Notes: generated by a model from the letters alone, not told the origin. A stretch of 64,000 bases of DNA from Akkermansia sp. (GCA_017435365.1 JAFSFD010000002.1:1-64000), one strand, 5' to 3'; counted from the stretch's first letter, positions 41,368-50,924 are shown. Translations and numbers: made by a program.

Positions 41368-43176
41368 TTAGTCGCCGCTCTTGAGCACGTTGATGAAGGC
41401 TTCCTGCGGAATGCTCACCTTGCCGATGGCCTTCATGCGCTTCTTACCTTCCTTCTGCTTCTCGAGCAGCTTGCGCTTTCGAGTCACGTCGCCGCCGTAG
41501 CACTTGGCGGTCACGTTCTTGCGCATGGGGGAAATGCTTTCGCGGGCGATAATCTTGCCGCCGATGCAGGCCTGAATGGCCACAGTGAAGAGCTGGCGTG
41601 GTATCACGTCCTTAAGCTTGGTGGCCAGCTCGCGGCCCACGGCTTCGGCGCGGTCGCGGTGCACAATCATGGAGAAGGCGTCGACCGGCTCGCCGGCAAT
41701 CATCATATCCATCTTCACGAGCTTGGCAGCCTGGTAGCCGTCGTACTCATAGTCCATGGAGCCATAGCCGCGGGTGGCGCTCTTGAGCTTATCGTTGAAG
41801 TCCACCAGGATTTCCGCCATGGGGATGCGGCAGGTGAGCATCACGCGGGTATCATCGATGGTTTCGGTGTGAATCACCTCACCGCGCTTCTCCATCACGA
41901 TACTCATGATGGCGCCGATGTACTCACTGGGAATCATGATGAACACCTTGACGATGGGCTCGCGGATTTCATCAATCTCCTGTGGTTCGGGAAGGATGCT
42001 GGGGTTATCCACATTGATTTCCTCGCCATCGGTCTTGCGCACTTCGTAAATTACCGAGGGGTAGGTGGAAATCACGTCCATGTTGAACTCGCGGCGCAGG
42101 CGCTCCTGGATAATCTCCATGTGCAGCAGGCCAAGGAAACCGCAACGGAAACCGAAGCCCAGGGCCACGGAGCTTTCGCCCATGTAAGTGAAGGCAGCAT
42201 CGTTAATCTGCAGCTTGGCCATAGCGGCCTTCAGCGCCTCGTAGTCGGCAGAATCCACCGGGTAGATACCGGAGAACACCATGGGGCGAATCTCCTTGAA
42301 ACCGGGAAGCGGCTCGCTGCACGGGTCGGCCAGGTTGGTGTAGGTATCGCCAATCTTCACATCGGCGGCGCTCTTCATGTTGGCGATGATGTAGCCCACG
42401 TCGCCGGTGTGCAGCTCATCCACAGCCTGCATCTTGGGGGTGAAGATACCCACTTCCTTCACTTCGTAGGTTTCATCCGTGGCGAAAAGCTTCACCTTCA
42501 TGCCGCGGGAGACGCTGCCGCTCACCAGGCGCACATAGGACACCACGCCGCGGTAGGCATCGTACACGGAGTCGAACACGAGGGCACGCAGGTGGTTATC
42601 ATCCTCCAGCACCTTGGGGGCAGGCACGCGGGTCACAATGGCCTCCAGCACGTCTTCGATACCGATACCGGCCTTGGCGGAGCAAAGAATGGCCTCCTCC
42701 TTGGGGATGCACACGATTTCCTCCAGCTGGCGGTAGACCTTGGGCAGATTGGTGCTGGGCAGGTCAATCTTGTTGATGACGGGAACGATTTCCAGATTCT
42801 GCTCCACGGCCAGGTGCATGTTGGCCAGGGTCTGGGCTTCCACACCCTGAGCGGCATCCACAATGAGCACAGCGCCATCGCAGGCGGCAAGGGAGCGGCT
42901 GACCTCGTAGGAGAAGTCCACGTGGCCGGGGGTATCCAGCAGGTTGAGCTCGTAGGTGTTGCCATCCTTGGCCTTGTAGCGCATGGTCACGGGGTGGGAC
43001 TTGATGGTAATCCCCTTCTCGCGCTCCAGGTCCATGGCATCGAGCAGCTGGTCCTGCTTGTCGCGCTCGCCGATGGTGTTGGTAAATTCCAGGAGACGGT
43101 CAGACAGCGTGGTCTTACCGTGGTCAATATGGGCAATGATGGAGAAATTGCGTTTGAATCTGATGTCCGTTGCCAT
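41368..43176 (-). CDS. lepA: Elongation factor 4 (LepA), back-translocating GTPase
   Basis: LepA is a ribosome-associated GTPase that resembles EF-G and affects translation under stress and ribosome assembly. The 602-residue product has G1 AHIDHGKTTL (about residues 15-24), G3 DTPGHVDF, G4 NKIDLP, a switch region REKGITIKSHPVTM and the LepA-specific C-terminal domain ending AKCYGGDVTRKRKLLEKQKEGKKRMK. All are intact and length is normal. The start is the ATG at 43176. The best promoter lies only about 10 bp upstream, which would give an almost leaderless transcript. Confidence 0.97.
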   Translation of the reverse strand: MATDIRFKRNFSIIAHIDHGKTTLSDRLLEFTNTIGERDKQDQLLDAMDLEREKGITIKSHPVTMRYKAKDGNTYELNLLDTPGHVDFSYEVSRSLAACDGAVLIVDAAQGVEAQTLANMHLAVEQNLEIVPVINKIDLPSTNLPKVYRQLEEIVCIPKEEAILCSAKAGIGIEDVLEAIVTRVPAPKVLEDDNHLRALVFDSVYDAYRGVVSYVRLVSGSVSRGMKVKLFATDETYEVKEVGIFTPKMQAVDELHTGDVGYIIANMKSAADVKIGDTYTNLADPCSEPLPGFKEIRPMVFSGIYPVDSADYEALKAAMAKLQINDAAFTYMGESSVALGFGFRCGFLGLLHMEIIQERLRREFNMDVISTYPSVIYEVRKTDGEEINVDNPSILPEPQEIDEIREPIVKVFIMIPSEYIGAIMSIVMEKRGEVIHTETIDDTRVMLTCRIPMAEILVDFNDKLKSATRGYGSMDYEYDGYQAAKLVKMDMMIAGEPVDAFSMIVHRDRAEAVGRELATKLKDVIPRQLFTVAIQACIGGKIIARESISPMRKNVTAKCYGGDVTRKRKLLEKQKEGKKRMKAIGKVSIPQEAFINVLKSGD

Positions 43177-43185
43177 GCGCGCGCA

Positions 43186-43214
43186 AGGATACGCGACAAG
43201 CGGCCATAAGTCAA
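43186..43214 (-). promoter_or_regulatory. Candidate promoter for lepA
   Basis: On the - strand TTGACT (43214-43209) and TATCCT (43191-43186) are 17 bp apart. Transcription would start near 43179, about three bases before the ATG. Confidence 0.55.
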
Positions 43215-43224
43215 GCGAATTCGC

Positions 43225-43704
43225 TTATTCCCAGAGGTAAGACTGCAAAGAGTCCACCAGTTTGCCATCGCTGTAAAGGTTGACCTTCCAGGTCATCACA
43301 TCGCCACGCCTGGCACGCTCCGGCCCGGAGAAATGGAAAGTCTCTTTGCGGGAACCGGCAGAATCGCGAGCTTCCTTGTATTCTATAGTGCGGGTGAGCA
43401 CATCTGCCCCGGTGAGAGCCTGCGTGTAGAGCATCTCGATTTTCACCGGCTTGGCAGGCTCAGCATCATACCAGCGTAAGTAGTAGTAATCGCCGATGCG
43501 AAGCTCGCGTTCTTTCTCCGAATTGGCACCGTACATGGCGTACTGGGCATTAGCTCGCAGCGGAGCCTCCTGCCAGCGGTCACTGGGCAGATCCGTTGTC
43601 TTCAGCGGCAAATCTGCCATGCCGGTGATACAGGTGGTCTGATACTGGGTGCAGGATGCCAGCAGGGTAACAAAAAGCGCGGAGAGAGTGAGGCAGATTC
43701 TCAT
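43225..43704 (-). CDS. Putative lipoprotein of unknown function
   Basis: The 159-residue product has a signal peptide with a lipobox, MRICLTLSALFVTLLASC, so Cys18 is probably lipid-modified. The mature domain is beta-rich and contains tyrosines (RIGDYYYLRWYDAEP) and ends KVNLYSDGKLVDSLQSYLWE. No family is recognised. It lies upstream of lepA on the same strand, but the likely lepA promoter sits between them. Confidence 0.75.
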   Translation of the reverse strand: MRICLTLSALFVTLLASCTQYQTTCITGMADLPLKTTDLPSDRWQEAPLRANAQYAMYGANSEKERELRIGDYYYLRWYDAEPAKPVKIEMLYTQALTGADVLTRTIEYKEARDSAGSRKETFHFSGPERARRGDVMTWKVNLYSDGKLVDSLQSYLWE

Positions 43705-43810
43705 GCACTCTATTCAATACCATCCGGCGTCATTTGTCAATTCATTTTCTTACTGTTCGGAGTCGAGTTTTTTCTTGAAGAATCGGCACAGAAAGGCTAT
43801 AAGATAGGAT

Positions 43811-44686
43811 ATGGCCGTTCCTCAGAATACAATCGCTCTTATTTTTGACTTTGACCAGACACTGAGCCCCCACAACATGCAGGAGGACACACTGTTCCCG
43901 GAATACGGGATTGACGCCGAACAATTCTGGCGCAAGTGCAACGACCGGAGCCGCAACGAAGGCTGGGACGGCGAGCTGAGCTACCTGAAAGAGATTCTGG
44001 ACACCCTCAGACTGGATGGCGTGAGCAACGAGCACCTGCGTGAGCTGGGCAAAAAGCTGACCTATTACCGGGGCATCCCGGAGTTCTTCCAGAAATTTGA
44101 AGAACGCGCCCTCAGCAAAGAGCACCGCTTCGCCGGGGTGAGGGTCGAATTCTACATCATTTCCAGTGGCATCAAGAGCATTCTGGACGGAGCAATCATC
44201 CGCCCGTACATGCGGGAAGTCTTCGGCTGCGAGTTCGGTGAGGAAGACGGGTGCATCAGCTTCCCGAAACGAGTCATCTCCCACACCAGCAAGACTCAGT
44301 ATCTGTTCCGCATCAATAAGGGTATGCTCAACTACATAGAAGATGTGAACGACCACATGGACGGGGATTTGCGCCCCATTCCCTTTGAGCACATGATATA
44401 CATAGGCGACGGGCCCACGGACGTGCCCTGCTTCACCGTGATGCGCCAGCAGGGCGGCCTGAGTGTAGCCGTATACAACCCGGACGATGAGTCGCGCCGG
44501 AGCTTCCGCAAGTGCTACGCGCTCAAATCAACCCAGCACCGGGTGGATTTCTTTGCGCCGGCAGATTTCCGCCACGGCAGCCACCTCTGCAACATTCTGG
44601 AAGAGACTGTGCGCACCATGGCAGATTCCATCGTGCACGCCCAGAGGGTTTACCCCACCGCGCAACACCGCGCTCCCAGGCATTAA
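43811..44686 (+). CDS. HAD-superfamily phosphatase of unknown substrate
   Basis: The 291-residue protein has HAD motif [14 protein letters not shown] (about residues 10-22), motif II YIISSG (about 117-122), a lysine in [12 protein letters not shown] and motif [18 protein letters not shown] (near 199-214). The insert between motifs I and II is long and helical. Similar proteins are annotated only as HAD hydrolases. It is flanked by a membrane-lipoprotein gene on the other strand and a bidirectional terminator, so it is monocistronic. Substrate is unknown. Confidence 0.85.
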   Translation: MAVPQNTIALIFDFDQTLSPHNMQEDTLFPEYGIDAEQFWRKCNDRSRNEGWDGELSYLKEILDTLRLDGVSNEHLRELGKKLTYYRGIPEFFQKFEERALSKEHRFAGVRVEFYIISSGIKSILDGAIIRPYMREVFGCEFGEEDGCISFPKRVISHTSKTQYLFRINKGMLNYIEDVNDHMDGDLRPIPFEHMIYIGDGPTDVPCFTVMRQQGGLSVAVYNPDDESRRSFRKCYALKSTQHRVDFFAPADFRHGSHLCNILEETVRTMADSIVHAQRVYPTAQHRAPRH

Positions 44687-44691
44687 AAAAA

Positions 44692-44721
44692 CCCCTGAGC
44701 GAAAATCGCTCAGGGGCTTTT
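44692..44721. terminator. Bidirectional terminator
   Basis: CCCCTGAGCG (44692-44701) pairs with CGCTCAGGGG (44707-44716), with A-run upstream and T-run downstream. It lies between the HAD gene (+) and the flotillin gene (-). Confidence 0.9.
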
Positions 44722-44734
44722 TCATGGTGTAAAC

Positions 44735-46234
44735 TTACGCTTTGGGCTCCGGAGCCGGAGCAGCAGGCTCAGACTTACCCAGATAATCGGGCAGCTGCAC
44801 GCCTACGCTCTGGGCCAGTTCATGCAGCGGCAGGGTTCCGGTCACCAGGTTCTGCACAAAGCCGCCCACGGAGCCGCTCTTGCTATCGCCACCGCCCATG
44901 ACCACCACCTTATCGAAGGAGAGGTTGCGGATGGCGCTGGCCTGAGTCTCCACGATGGTGGGCAGCTGCTCGGTCACCAGCAGGCCGGAGGCGGCGCGGG
45001 CATCGCCTGCAGCTGCCACAATCTCGCGGAAACCGGTTGCCTTAGCCTCCAGAGCAGCCTGAATGGCGGCGGCGTTACCACGGCCCACGAGTTCCAGGCC
45101 TTCACCTTCTGCCTTCTTCTTGAGCAGAAGCGCATCGGCCTCACCCTTGGCCAGCTTGGTGGCGGCCAGACCTTCGGCTTCTTTTTCAATCACAAGCGCA
45201 TCGGCCTTACCCTGCTGCTCCTTCACCATGACCGAGGCCACGGCTTCTGCGGCAATTTCCTGCTTGCGCTTCTGGATTTCCGCCTTCACAATTTCATTGG
45301 CCGTCTGGGTGGCACGCTCCAGCTCAGCGCGCTTCATTTCGGCCTCGCGGTTGGCAATGTAGCCTGCGGCCTCAGCCTGGGCGGCCTGCTCCTTCTCGGC
45401 CACCAGGGCGAGGCGGGCGGCCTCTGCCTGGCGCACTTTAAGGCGGGCATTGGAATCAGCCACCTTCATGGCAGCTTCATTCTTACCTTCCACAGCGGCA
45501 GCGTTAGCCATGGCCACCTGCACCGTCTGCTCACGCTCGGCCTCGGCCTTGCCGATTTCACCGCGGCGGGTTTCCTCTGCCACTTTGATCATGGCATCGT
45601 TGATAGCACGGGCAGCGGCCTCCTGGCCGAGTGCGGCAATGTAACCGGAGGCATCGCGGATATCCGTGATATTCGCGTTGATGAGGTAGAGACCTACCTT
45701 ATGCAGCTCTACATCCACACCGCCGGTAATGCCTTTGATGAGCTTCTCGCGGTCGGCATTGATTTCCTCAATGGTAAGAGAAGCGATGACCACACGCATC
45801 TGGCCCATGATGATTTCAGAGGCCAGGTCGCGGATATCCTGGCGGGTGCGCCCCAGCAGGCGGCTGGCAGCGTTCTGCATAATCTCCGGCTGCGTGCTGA
45901 TACCCACGATGAAGGAGGAAGGTACGTCCACACGGATATTCTGACTGGAGAGCGCCCCCTTCAGCGGCACGTCAATATTGATGGGGTTGAGGTCCATGAA
46001 GGCGTAGCTCTGCACGATGGGCATGATAAAGGTGGCACCACCATGGATACACTTGGCAGAACGTCCCGCGCCTACATTACCGTAGACGATGAGAATTTTA
46101 TCTGAAGGACACATCTTGTAACGGCTGAAAAGCCAGACTACCGTGCCCAGCAGGAAGGCGACCAGAATCACGATGGCCACAATATTGCTGGCTCCTACAG
46201 AGGAAGCCGCAAGCTGAATGTTATTTTCAATCAT
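44735..46234 (-). CDS. Flotillin-like protein (SPFH domain)
   Basis: The product from the ATG at 46234 has 499 residues. It has one membrane segment (IVAIVILVAFLLGTVVWLFS, about 18-37), an SPFH domain (GGATFIMPIVQSYAFMDLNP through DIRDASGYIAALGQEAAARA) and a long alanine/glutamate-rich coiled coil with AEAEREQTVQ and EAERAK-type repeats, then a C-terminus ending in proline/alanine. These are features of bacterial flotillins that organise ordered membrane domains. A longer reading frame continues upstream but overlaps the NfeD gene out of frame and is not real. It follows the NfeD-like gene by 20 bp. Confidence 0.92.
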   Translation of the reverse strand: MIENNIQLAASSVGASNIVAIVILVAFLLGTVVWLFSRYKMCPSDKILIVYGNVGAGRSAKCIHGGATFIMPIVQSYAFMDLNPINIDVPLKGALSSQNIRVDVPSSFIVGISTQPEIMQNAASRLLGRTRQDIRDLASEIIMGQMRVVIASLTIEEINADREKLIKGITGGVDVELHKVGLYLINANITDIRDASGYIAALGQEAAARAINDAMIKVAEETRRGEIGKAEAEREQTVQVAMANAAAVEGKNEAAMKVADSNARLKVRQAEAARLALVAEKEQAAQAEAAGYIANREAEMKRAELERATQTANEIVKAEIQKRKQEIAAEAVASVMVKEQQGKADALVIEKEAEGLAATKLAKGEADALLLKKKAEGEGLELVGRGNAAAIQAALEAKATGFREIVAAAGDARAASGLLVTEQLPTIVETQASAIRNLSFDKVVVMGGGDSKSGSVGGFVQNLVTGTLPLHELAQSVGVQLPDYLGKSEPAAPAPEPKA

Positions 46235-46254
46235 GGTTTGTTTTGGGTTGTTGT

Positions 46255-46812
46255 TTACTGAGAAATCGGCTGCACTGTCACCTGTCCGGCAACAGATTCT
46301 ACAACGGTTATGCGGGTACCAGAAGAAAGTGGTTCGCTTCCCTTCTGGACAGCGGCTATAGTGATAAGCTGATTGGGGTGTGCCACCTGCACCTGGCCGC
46401 CACTCTCGCCGCCCGGCGGAATGGTCACATACACGGTGCCGGTAAGACCAACCAGGCTCTCCGGAGAAATGTTGCCGTCCGACCGCAGGCCATAAATCAT
46501 GCGGATGAGCATGGCCACCAGAATGAACATGAGCACACCTACTCCGAGACCTACGCCACAGGCTATCATCACATTGCCCGAAATCTGCTGGCAAATGTAG
46601 GCGCCCCAGCCGAAGCCCAGGAAAAAGCCCACCACGGCCCGGAAGGAGAACATACCGGTATCGGGGCCATCGCCCCCGGCGGCATCCGCATCTCCGCCGT
46701 CAAAATCAGTAAAGAATGATATAATGAACATGAGTGCAGCCAGCAGGGTGGCCGCCCAGGCTATGGTGCAGAATATTGCACGTGCTGAATCAAATCCGGG
46801 CATCAATTCCAT
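46255..46812 (-). CDS. NfeD-like membrane protein with OB-fold
   Basis: The 185-residue product has an N-terminal membrane span, an acidic linker (FDGGDADAAGGDGPDTG), two or three further spans (FSFRAVVGFFLGFGWGAYI; VMIACGVGLGVGVLMFILVAML) and a C-terminal beta-rich OB-fold-like domain (LVGLTGTVYVTIPPGG; QLITIAAVQKG; TRITVVESVAGQVTVQPI). This layout matches the short NfeD proteins found next to flotillin genes. The flotillin gene starts 20 bp after its stop, so they form an operon. Confidence 0.8.
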   Translation of the reverse strand: MELMPGFDSARAIFCTIAWAATLLAALMFIISFFTDFDGGDADAAGGDGPDTGMFSFRAVVGFFLGFGWGAYICQQISGNVMIACGVGLGVGVLMFILVAMLIRMIYGLRSDGNISPESLVGLTGTVYVTIPPGGESGGQVQVAHPNQLITIAAVQKGSEPLSSGTRITVVESVAGQVTVQPISQ

Positions 46813-46995
46813 AATGCCACCAGCTTACCACAGTTAACCGCCGTATCAAGCAGAAAGTGAGTGTAAGCCGCACATGTTAGATTATTTTTTCTTCTTTTAG
46901 ACTTGCAAATGCGTTAATTAGTGCTATTATCACCTCACCTTGTAGGTCGATTTGCCGCAGCCACGAAAAATCAACCAAAAAAACAAGATACGAAA
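46813..46995. other. Divergent intergenic region between NfeD-like gene and rpsO
   Basis: AT-rich. The best promoter is for rpsO (TTGCAA at 46903-46908, TATTAT at 46925-46930, 16 bp apart). No leader peptide or known S15 autoregulatory structure was recognised. Confidence 0.5.
46903..46930 (+). promoter_or_regulatory. Candidate promoter for rpsO
   Basis: TTGCAA and TATTAT are separated by 16 bp. The 65-base leader has no Shine-Dalgarno sequence but is A-rich just before the ATG. Confidence 0.55.
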
Positions 46996-47247
46996 ATGAG
47001 CGAAATCAACGTCAACGACTTCAAGACGAACGAGAAGGACACCGGCTCCACCGGATTCCAGGTTGCAGTGCTTACCAAGCGCATTGCCCACCTTACGCAG
47101 CACCTCATTGCCAACAAGCACGACCACGCTTCCCGCCGCGGTCTGCTCATGATGGTGGCCCGCCGCCGTAAGCTTCTGGATTATGCCAAGCGCACGAACC
47201 CGGATCTGTACAAGGATCTGCTGGTGCGTCTTTCCCTCCGCCACTAA
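46996..47247 (+). CDS. rpsO: 30S ribosomal protein S15
   Basis: S15 binds 16S rRNA in the platform and forms a bridge to the 50S subunit. The 83-residue product shows the family core: DTGSTGFQVAVLTKRIAHLTQHL, the HDHASRRGLLMMVARRRKLLDYAK helix-turn-helix that binds rRNA, and LLVRLSLRH at the end. The ATG at 46996 is chosen because homology begins there; an earlier in-frame start at 46921 lies inside the promoter. Length is slightly below the usual 88-90. Confidence 0.96.
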   Translation: MSEINVNDFKTNEKDTGSTGFQVAVLTKRIAHLTQHLIANKHDHASRRGLLMMVARRRKLLDYAKRTNPDLYKDLLVRLSLRH

Positions 47248-47299
47248 TCCAAGCAGTGGCGCAGGGCTTCCTCAAGAAGCCGCACACGCTAATAACAGA

Positions 47300-47331
47300 A
47301 ACGCCGCAGAGAGGTCGATCTCTGCGGCGTT
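47300..47331. terminator. Bidirectional terminator after rpsO
   Basis: AACGCCGCAGAGA (47300-47312) pairs with TCTCTGCGGCGTT (47319-47331) around GGTCGA. It also ends transcription of the gene on the - strand. Confidence 0.85.
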
Positions 47332-47344
47332 CTCATTGTCAGCA

Positions 47345-48886
47345 TCAAGGCTCGGCGGGGCGGATACGCTCTTCATGGGCTTGAATCGCAAGCGGAATAT
47401 AATGCTGCCGGGAGAATAGCGGCATAAGGAGCCCCTGCTCCCGAGCCTCGCAATAGAAGAACTTAGCCATCGCTATATATACGAACTGGTTGAAAAATTT
47501 AACGAGGGTACCGGCTGATATGTAAAACAGCCCCAGCTGCGCCACGTAAGGCAAAATCAGGAAAAGGGAGGGCAAATACATGGGGGTTCCTCTCAATGCG
47601 TGACAGACACGCAGAATTACCCACACGCTCGTTACAAACACTAAAGTAACCAGGCCAAGCCCCACAAATCCCAGGCGATGCACCGTAGTAATACCACCGT
47701 TATGCCACACACCGGTAACAGCAAACTGCTCTCGCAGGTTATAACCAGAACCTTGACGCATCATGGCAGTGGTCTCACGGCGCAGGAAATCAACAGAAAT
47801 ACCGAAACCGTCACCCCAGACATAATCCCGGATGTAACCGGTACGTGGGTCAACCGCCCATTTCCACATCTCTACGCGCCATTCGCTTGAGTGCCCAGCG
47901 TTATATTCCACTTCAGCCGACACCTCAACACCCGGCAAAATGGAAATACACCGCTGAATGCCAAAGGGCCAATCATCCAGCATTTCCTCCTTACTCAAAT
48001 AAAGCAACGCGCCATATATGGCGAGAAAAATAAGCGTGAGGCACCATAATTCACGCTTGATATGCGCCAAGGCTATGGTAATAATGGCAGAAGCAAGCAT
48101 CTGTTCGCGCCAGCCTGACAGCAGAATAGCGATACACGAAAGCACGCACCCTATGAAAAGTCCAGGAGAAAGCAGCACCCGGGACATCGGATGTTGGCCA
48201 TACAGTATGTAAACACCATACATACCCAGCTGCATAAACATACCGAAGCGGCCACCGGTTGCAGCCTCATGCAAATCTTCGGGACCGCCGACGTACCCGG
48301 TAAGTCGTATGCCGATTGCAACGAAACAGGTAATAATACACAACCTGACACACCAACGCAGAACCCGCACCACCTGTTCTCGCGGGCACGGAATGCAACT
48401 CATTGTGATATAAAACAGAACAGCCAGAATACAGAAAACGTACTCCTTGCCACCCACGTAATCCGTCTCCCAGCCGAGAACCGCCATGGAAACCGGATTA
48501 CGAATGAATGAAATCACCATGTAAAGGAAGAGCGCAGCCACTGCAAAATCCAGCGCCAGAAGGCTGCGCCAGCGGAATCGCACATATCCCATCCCCCACA
48601 TGATGAACCAGTATACCAGAACCACCAACCCTACCAGGTAAGAAACAGGGATGGTGCCCAATTTACCCGGCAATGGAAGCAAGGCCATCACCGGTGGCAC
48701 AATGAAAATGAGAACCCAGCAGCGAGCCCCCAGCCAAAGCATGAAACAGCCACCTACAAGAGCCGCAATGATGCCTACGGATACTTCTTTACTCTCCGCA
48801 ACTTCGGCCCCAATCACAATGCACAAAATTACAAGAACGAGGCAGGCGAGAACATTCTTGACAATCGCATTGGGCATATATTCCAT
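47345..48886 (-). CDS. O-antigen ligase/polymerase-like membrane protein
   Basis: The 513-residue protein has about eleven hydrophobic segments and a large periplasmic loop (about residues 300-390, with EYNAGHSSEWRVEMWKWAVDP and GDGFGISVDFLRRE), the topology of Wzy/WaaL-family proteins. HSSEWRVEMWKWAVDPRTGY resembles the R-x3-W region seen in the ligase family loop, and IAILLSGWREQMLASAI fits the preceding membrane segment. It could polymerise or ligate the glycan exported by the genes at 54.5-59.2 kb. Start could be 48886 or 48877. It lies just downstream of a strong hairpin that follows ilvB. Confidence 0.78.
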   Translation of the reverse strand: MEYMPNAIVKNVLACLVLVILCIVIGAEVAESKEVSVGIIAALVGGCFMLWLGARCWVLIFIVPPVMALLPLPGKLGTIPVSYLVGLVVLVYWFIMWGMGYVRFRWRSLLALDFAVAALFLYMVISFIRNPVSMAVLGWETDYVGGKEYVFCILAVLFYITMSCIPCPREQVVRVLRWCVRLCIITCFVAIGIRLTGYVGGPEDLHEAATGGRFGMFMQLGMYGVYILYGQHPMSRVLLSPGLFIGCVLSCIAILLSGWREQMLASAIITIALAHIKRELWCLTLIFLAIYGALLYLSKEEMLDDWPFGIQRCISILPGVEVSAEVEYNAGHSSEWRVEMWKWAVDPRTGYIRDYVWGDGFGISVDFLRRETTAMMRQGSGYNLREQFAVTGVWHNGGITTVHRLGFVGLGLVTLVFVTSVWVILRVCHALRGTPMYLPSLFLILPYVAQLGLFYISAGTLVKFFNQFVYIAMAKFFYCEAREQGLLMPLFSRQHYIPLAIQAHEERIRPAEP

Positions 48887-48893
48887 TCATAAA

Positions 48894-48932
48894 CTCCCCC
48901 CCTCAGTCAGTTTCCGGACTGAGGAGGGGAGT
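48894..48932 (-). terminator. Strong hairpin after ilvB
   Basis: ACTCCCC plus CCTCAGTC (48894-48908) pairs with GACTGAGG plus GGGGAGT (48917-48932). It lies between ilvB and the O-antigen-ligase-like gene and ends close to that gene's ATG, so it may attenuate read-through. Confidence 0.7.
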
Positions 48933-48944
48933 AAAAGTTTTTCA

Positions 48945-50798
48945 TCACAGAGCGGACGGGATTTCCTTTCCGAGGTCGGATGCTTTGCGGCCCTTGCCAT
49001 CACCGGCAATACGTTCCAGAAGCACATCCCGGTACCCCATACCGCCGGGAATCATGGGCAGCACGTGCACATCATACGGCACCATGACATCCAGCACATA
49101 AGCCTCCTTGGAAGCCAGCATCCGCTCAATGGCGGGAGCCAGGTCGGCCGGGTCGACCACACGCTCGCACTTGATACCGAAGCCGGCGCAGAGCACGGGG
49201 AAATTCGGATACAGGATTTCCGGTGTGCGGTGAGTGCGGTCGTACTCATCTGCGGGGTCTGCGAGGAAGGTCTGGGCGCGGTTGGAATCGTACTTAAGGT
49301 CCTCCCACTGAACCACCATACCCAGATGCTGATTATCCAGGATAATGCACTTAATGGGCATCTTTTCAATGTGGATTGTGCCGAGCTCCTGCACGTTCAT
49401 GAGGAAGGAGCCATCGCCATCGATATTGACCACCGTTTTCTCAGGATAGGCCGTGTGAGCACCCATGGCAGCCGGCAAGCCATAGCCCATGGAGCCCAGG
49501 CCGCCGGAAGTAGAGAGACGGCGGGGCTGCAGGAACTTATAGAACTGGGCGGCAAACATCTGGTGCTGCCCCACACCGGTGCAGATGATGGCATCCTCAT
49601 CCTTCAGCTGGTTGTAAAGCTCCTCTATCACCTGCTGCGGTGCAATTTCACGCTCATTCTTCTCATAGCACAGGGGATAGGCCTTCTTCCAGGCCTCAAT
49701 GATACCGAACCAATCCGGGCGGTTGGAAACAGCATACTCACGGGGAGCCATGCCCATGGCCTCCAGCTTGTTGTTCAGGTAGGTAAGCGCGGCCCCTGCA
49801 TCCGAACGGATGGCATAATCCACCTTCTTATTCTTGTTAAGCTCGGCAGCATCGTAGTCGATGTGAATAATGCAGGCATGTTCACAGAAAGTACGCACGG
49901 CACCGGTCACGCGGTCATCAAAACGTGCACCTATAGCCAGCACCACATCAGCCTCATTCACCGTATTGTTTGCATAAACGGCACCATGCATGCCAAGCCA
50001 GCGCACAGAGAGGGGATGATTCTCCGGCATGGCGCCAATGCCCATCAGCGTCGTAGCCACCGGAATCTGGGTACGCTCAGCAAACTCGCGAAGCTGCTCA
50101 GATGCGTTGGAAATCACCACACCGCCACCGGCATATATGGCCGGGCGCTTGGCTGCAAGCAGGATGGGCAGCACCTCATCCAGAGCTTCTGTCTGCAACT
50201 CAATTTCCGGACGATACCCGGGCAGATCCATCGGTGCCTCAAAATCAGGAACAAACTTGCCCTCCTGGAAGTTCTTGGGTATATCAATCACCACCGGGCC
50301 GGGACGACCGGTGCGGGCAACATGAAAAGCTTCGCGCACAATGCGCGGGATATCCTCCAGCCGGGTCACCAGGTAACTGTGTTTCACAATGGGGGCAGTC
50401 ATGCCGAACACGTCCGTTTCCTGGAAGGCGGAAGTACCGATAAGCCCGCTGCCGACCTGTGCCGTAATGGCCACCATGGGCACAGAATCCAGCATGGCAT
50501 CGGCAATGGGGGTAATCATATTGGTTGCACCCGGGCCGGAAGTGGACATACACACACCGACCTTGCCGGTGACACGGCCATAGCCCTCGGCAGCAAAAGC
50601 ACCGCCCTGCTCATGGCGCGGCAGAATGGTACGAATAGAAGGTTCATGGCTGAGTGCCTGGTGAATAGGCATGCTGGCGCCACCGGGATAGGCAAATACT
50701 ACGTCCACACCCTCACGCACTAGGCTCTGTACGAGGGCCTCGGCCCCGGTCATCATTATACCCTCAGACTTGGACTTGCATGTGGACTCGTTATTCAT
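48945..50798 (-). CDS. ilvB: Acetolactate synthase large subunit
   Basis: This ThDP- and FAD-dependent enzyme joins two pyruvates, or pyruvate and 2-ketobutyrate, in branched-chain amino-acid synthesis. The product has 617 residues with MMTGAEALVQSLVREGVDVVFAYPGG, the catalytic Glu region RHEQGGAFAAEGYGRVTGK, the FAD-binding middle domain and the ThDP motif GDGSFLMNVQELGTI with NNQHLGMVVQWED nearby. The ATG at 50798 adds a short lysine-rich leader; the ATG at 50756 (MMTGAEAL) is also possible. No ilvN small subunit is adjacent; the next gene is a ligase-like membrane protein. Confidence 0.95.
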   Translation of the reverse strand: MNNESTCKSKSEGIMMTGAEALVQSLVREGVDVVFAYPGGASMPIHQALSHEPSIRTILPRHEQGGAFAAEGYGRVTGKVGVCMSTSGPGATNMITPIADAMLDSVPMVAITAQVGSGLIGTSAFQETDVFGMTAPIVKHSYLVTRLEDIPRIVREAFHVARTGRPGPVVIDIPKNFQEGKFVPDFEAPMDLPGYRPEIELQTEALDEVLPILLAAKRPAIYAGGGVVISNASEQLREFAERTQIPVATTLMGIGAMPENHPLSVRWLGMHGAVYANNTVNEADVVLAIGARFDDRVTGAVRTFCEHACIIHIDYDAAELNKNKKVDYAIRSDAGAALTYLNNKLEAMGMAPREYAVSNRPDWFGIIEAWKKAYPLCYEKNEREIAPQQVIEELYNQLKDEDAIICTGVGQHQMFAAQFYKFLQPRRLSTSGGLGSMGYGLPAAMGAHTAYPEKTVVNIDGDGSFLMNVQELGTIHIEKMPIKCIILDNQHLGMVVQWEDLKYDSNRAQTFLADPADEYDRTHRTPEILYPNFPVLCAGFGIKCERVVDPADLAPAIERMLASKEAYVLDVMVPYDVHVLPMIPGGMGYRDVLLERIAGDGKGRKASDLGKEIPSAL

Positions 50799-50858
50799 GG
50801 TATTCTATTCGTTGTGAGTTCAGGCGAAAAATCAGATTTATTTTCGCATTCGGGCGGG

Positions 50859-50887
50859 ATTATATCAAAGCACACTGCCTATGAAAA
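50859..50887 (-). promoter_or_regulatory. Candidate promoter for ilvB
   Basis: On the - strand a consensus TATAAT (50864-50859) lies 17 bp after TTTTCA (50887-50882), a weak -35. Confidence 0.5.
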
Positions 50888-50924
50888 GCATATTTTTTAA
50901 CACTGGCACACGTTTTGCCGGGAC

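Noticed and set aside
41317-43209. A long + strand open frame opposite lepA
   Set aside because: Low-complexity His/Gly/Val-rich translation, no motifs. lepA on the - strand is intact.
46235-46594. N-terminal extension of the flotillin frame upstream of 46234
   Set aside because: It overlaps the NfeD-like gene out of frame, has an Arg/Cys-rich nonsense composition, and flotillin homology with its membrane span starts at the ATG at 46234.
48651-50723. A 690-codon + strand open frame opposite ilvB and the ligase-like gene
   Set aside because: Antisense to two supported genes and without recognisable protein features.
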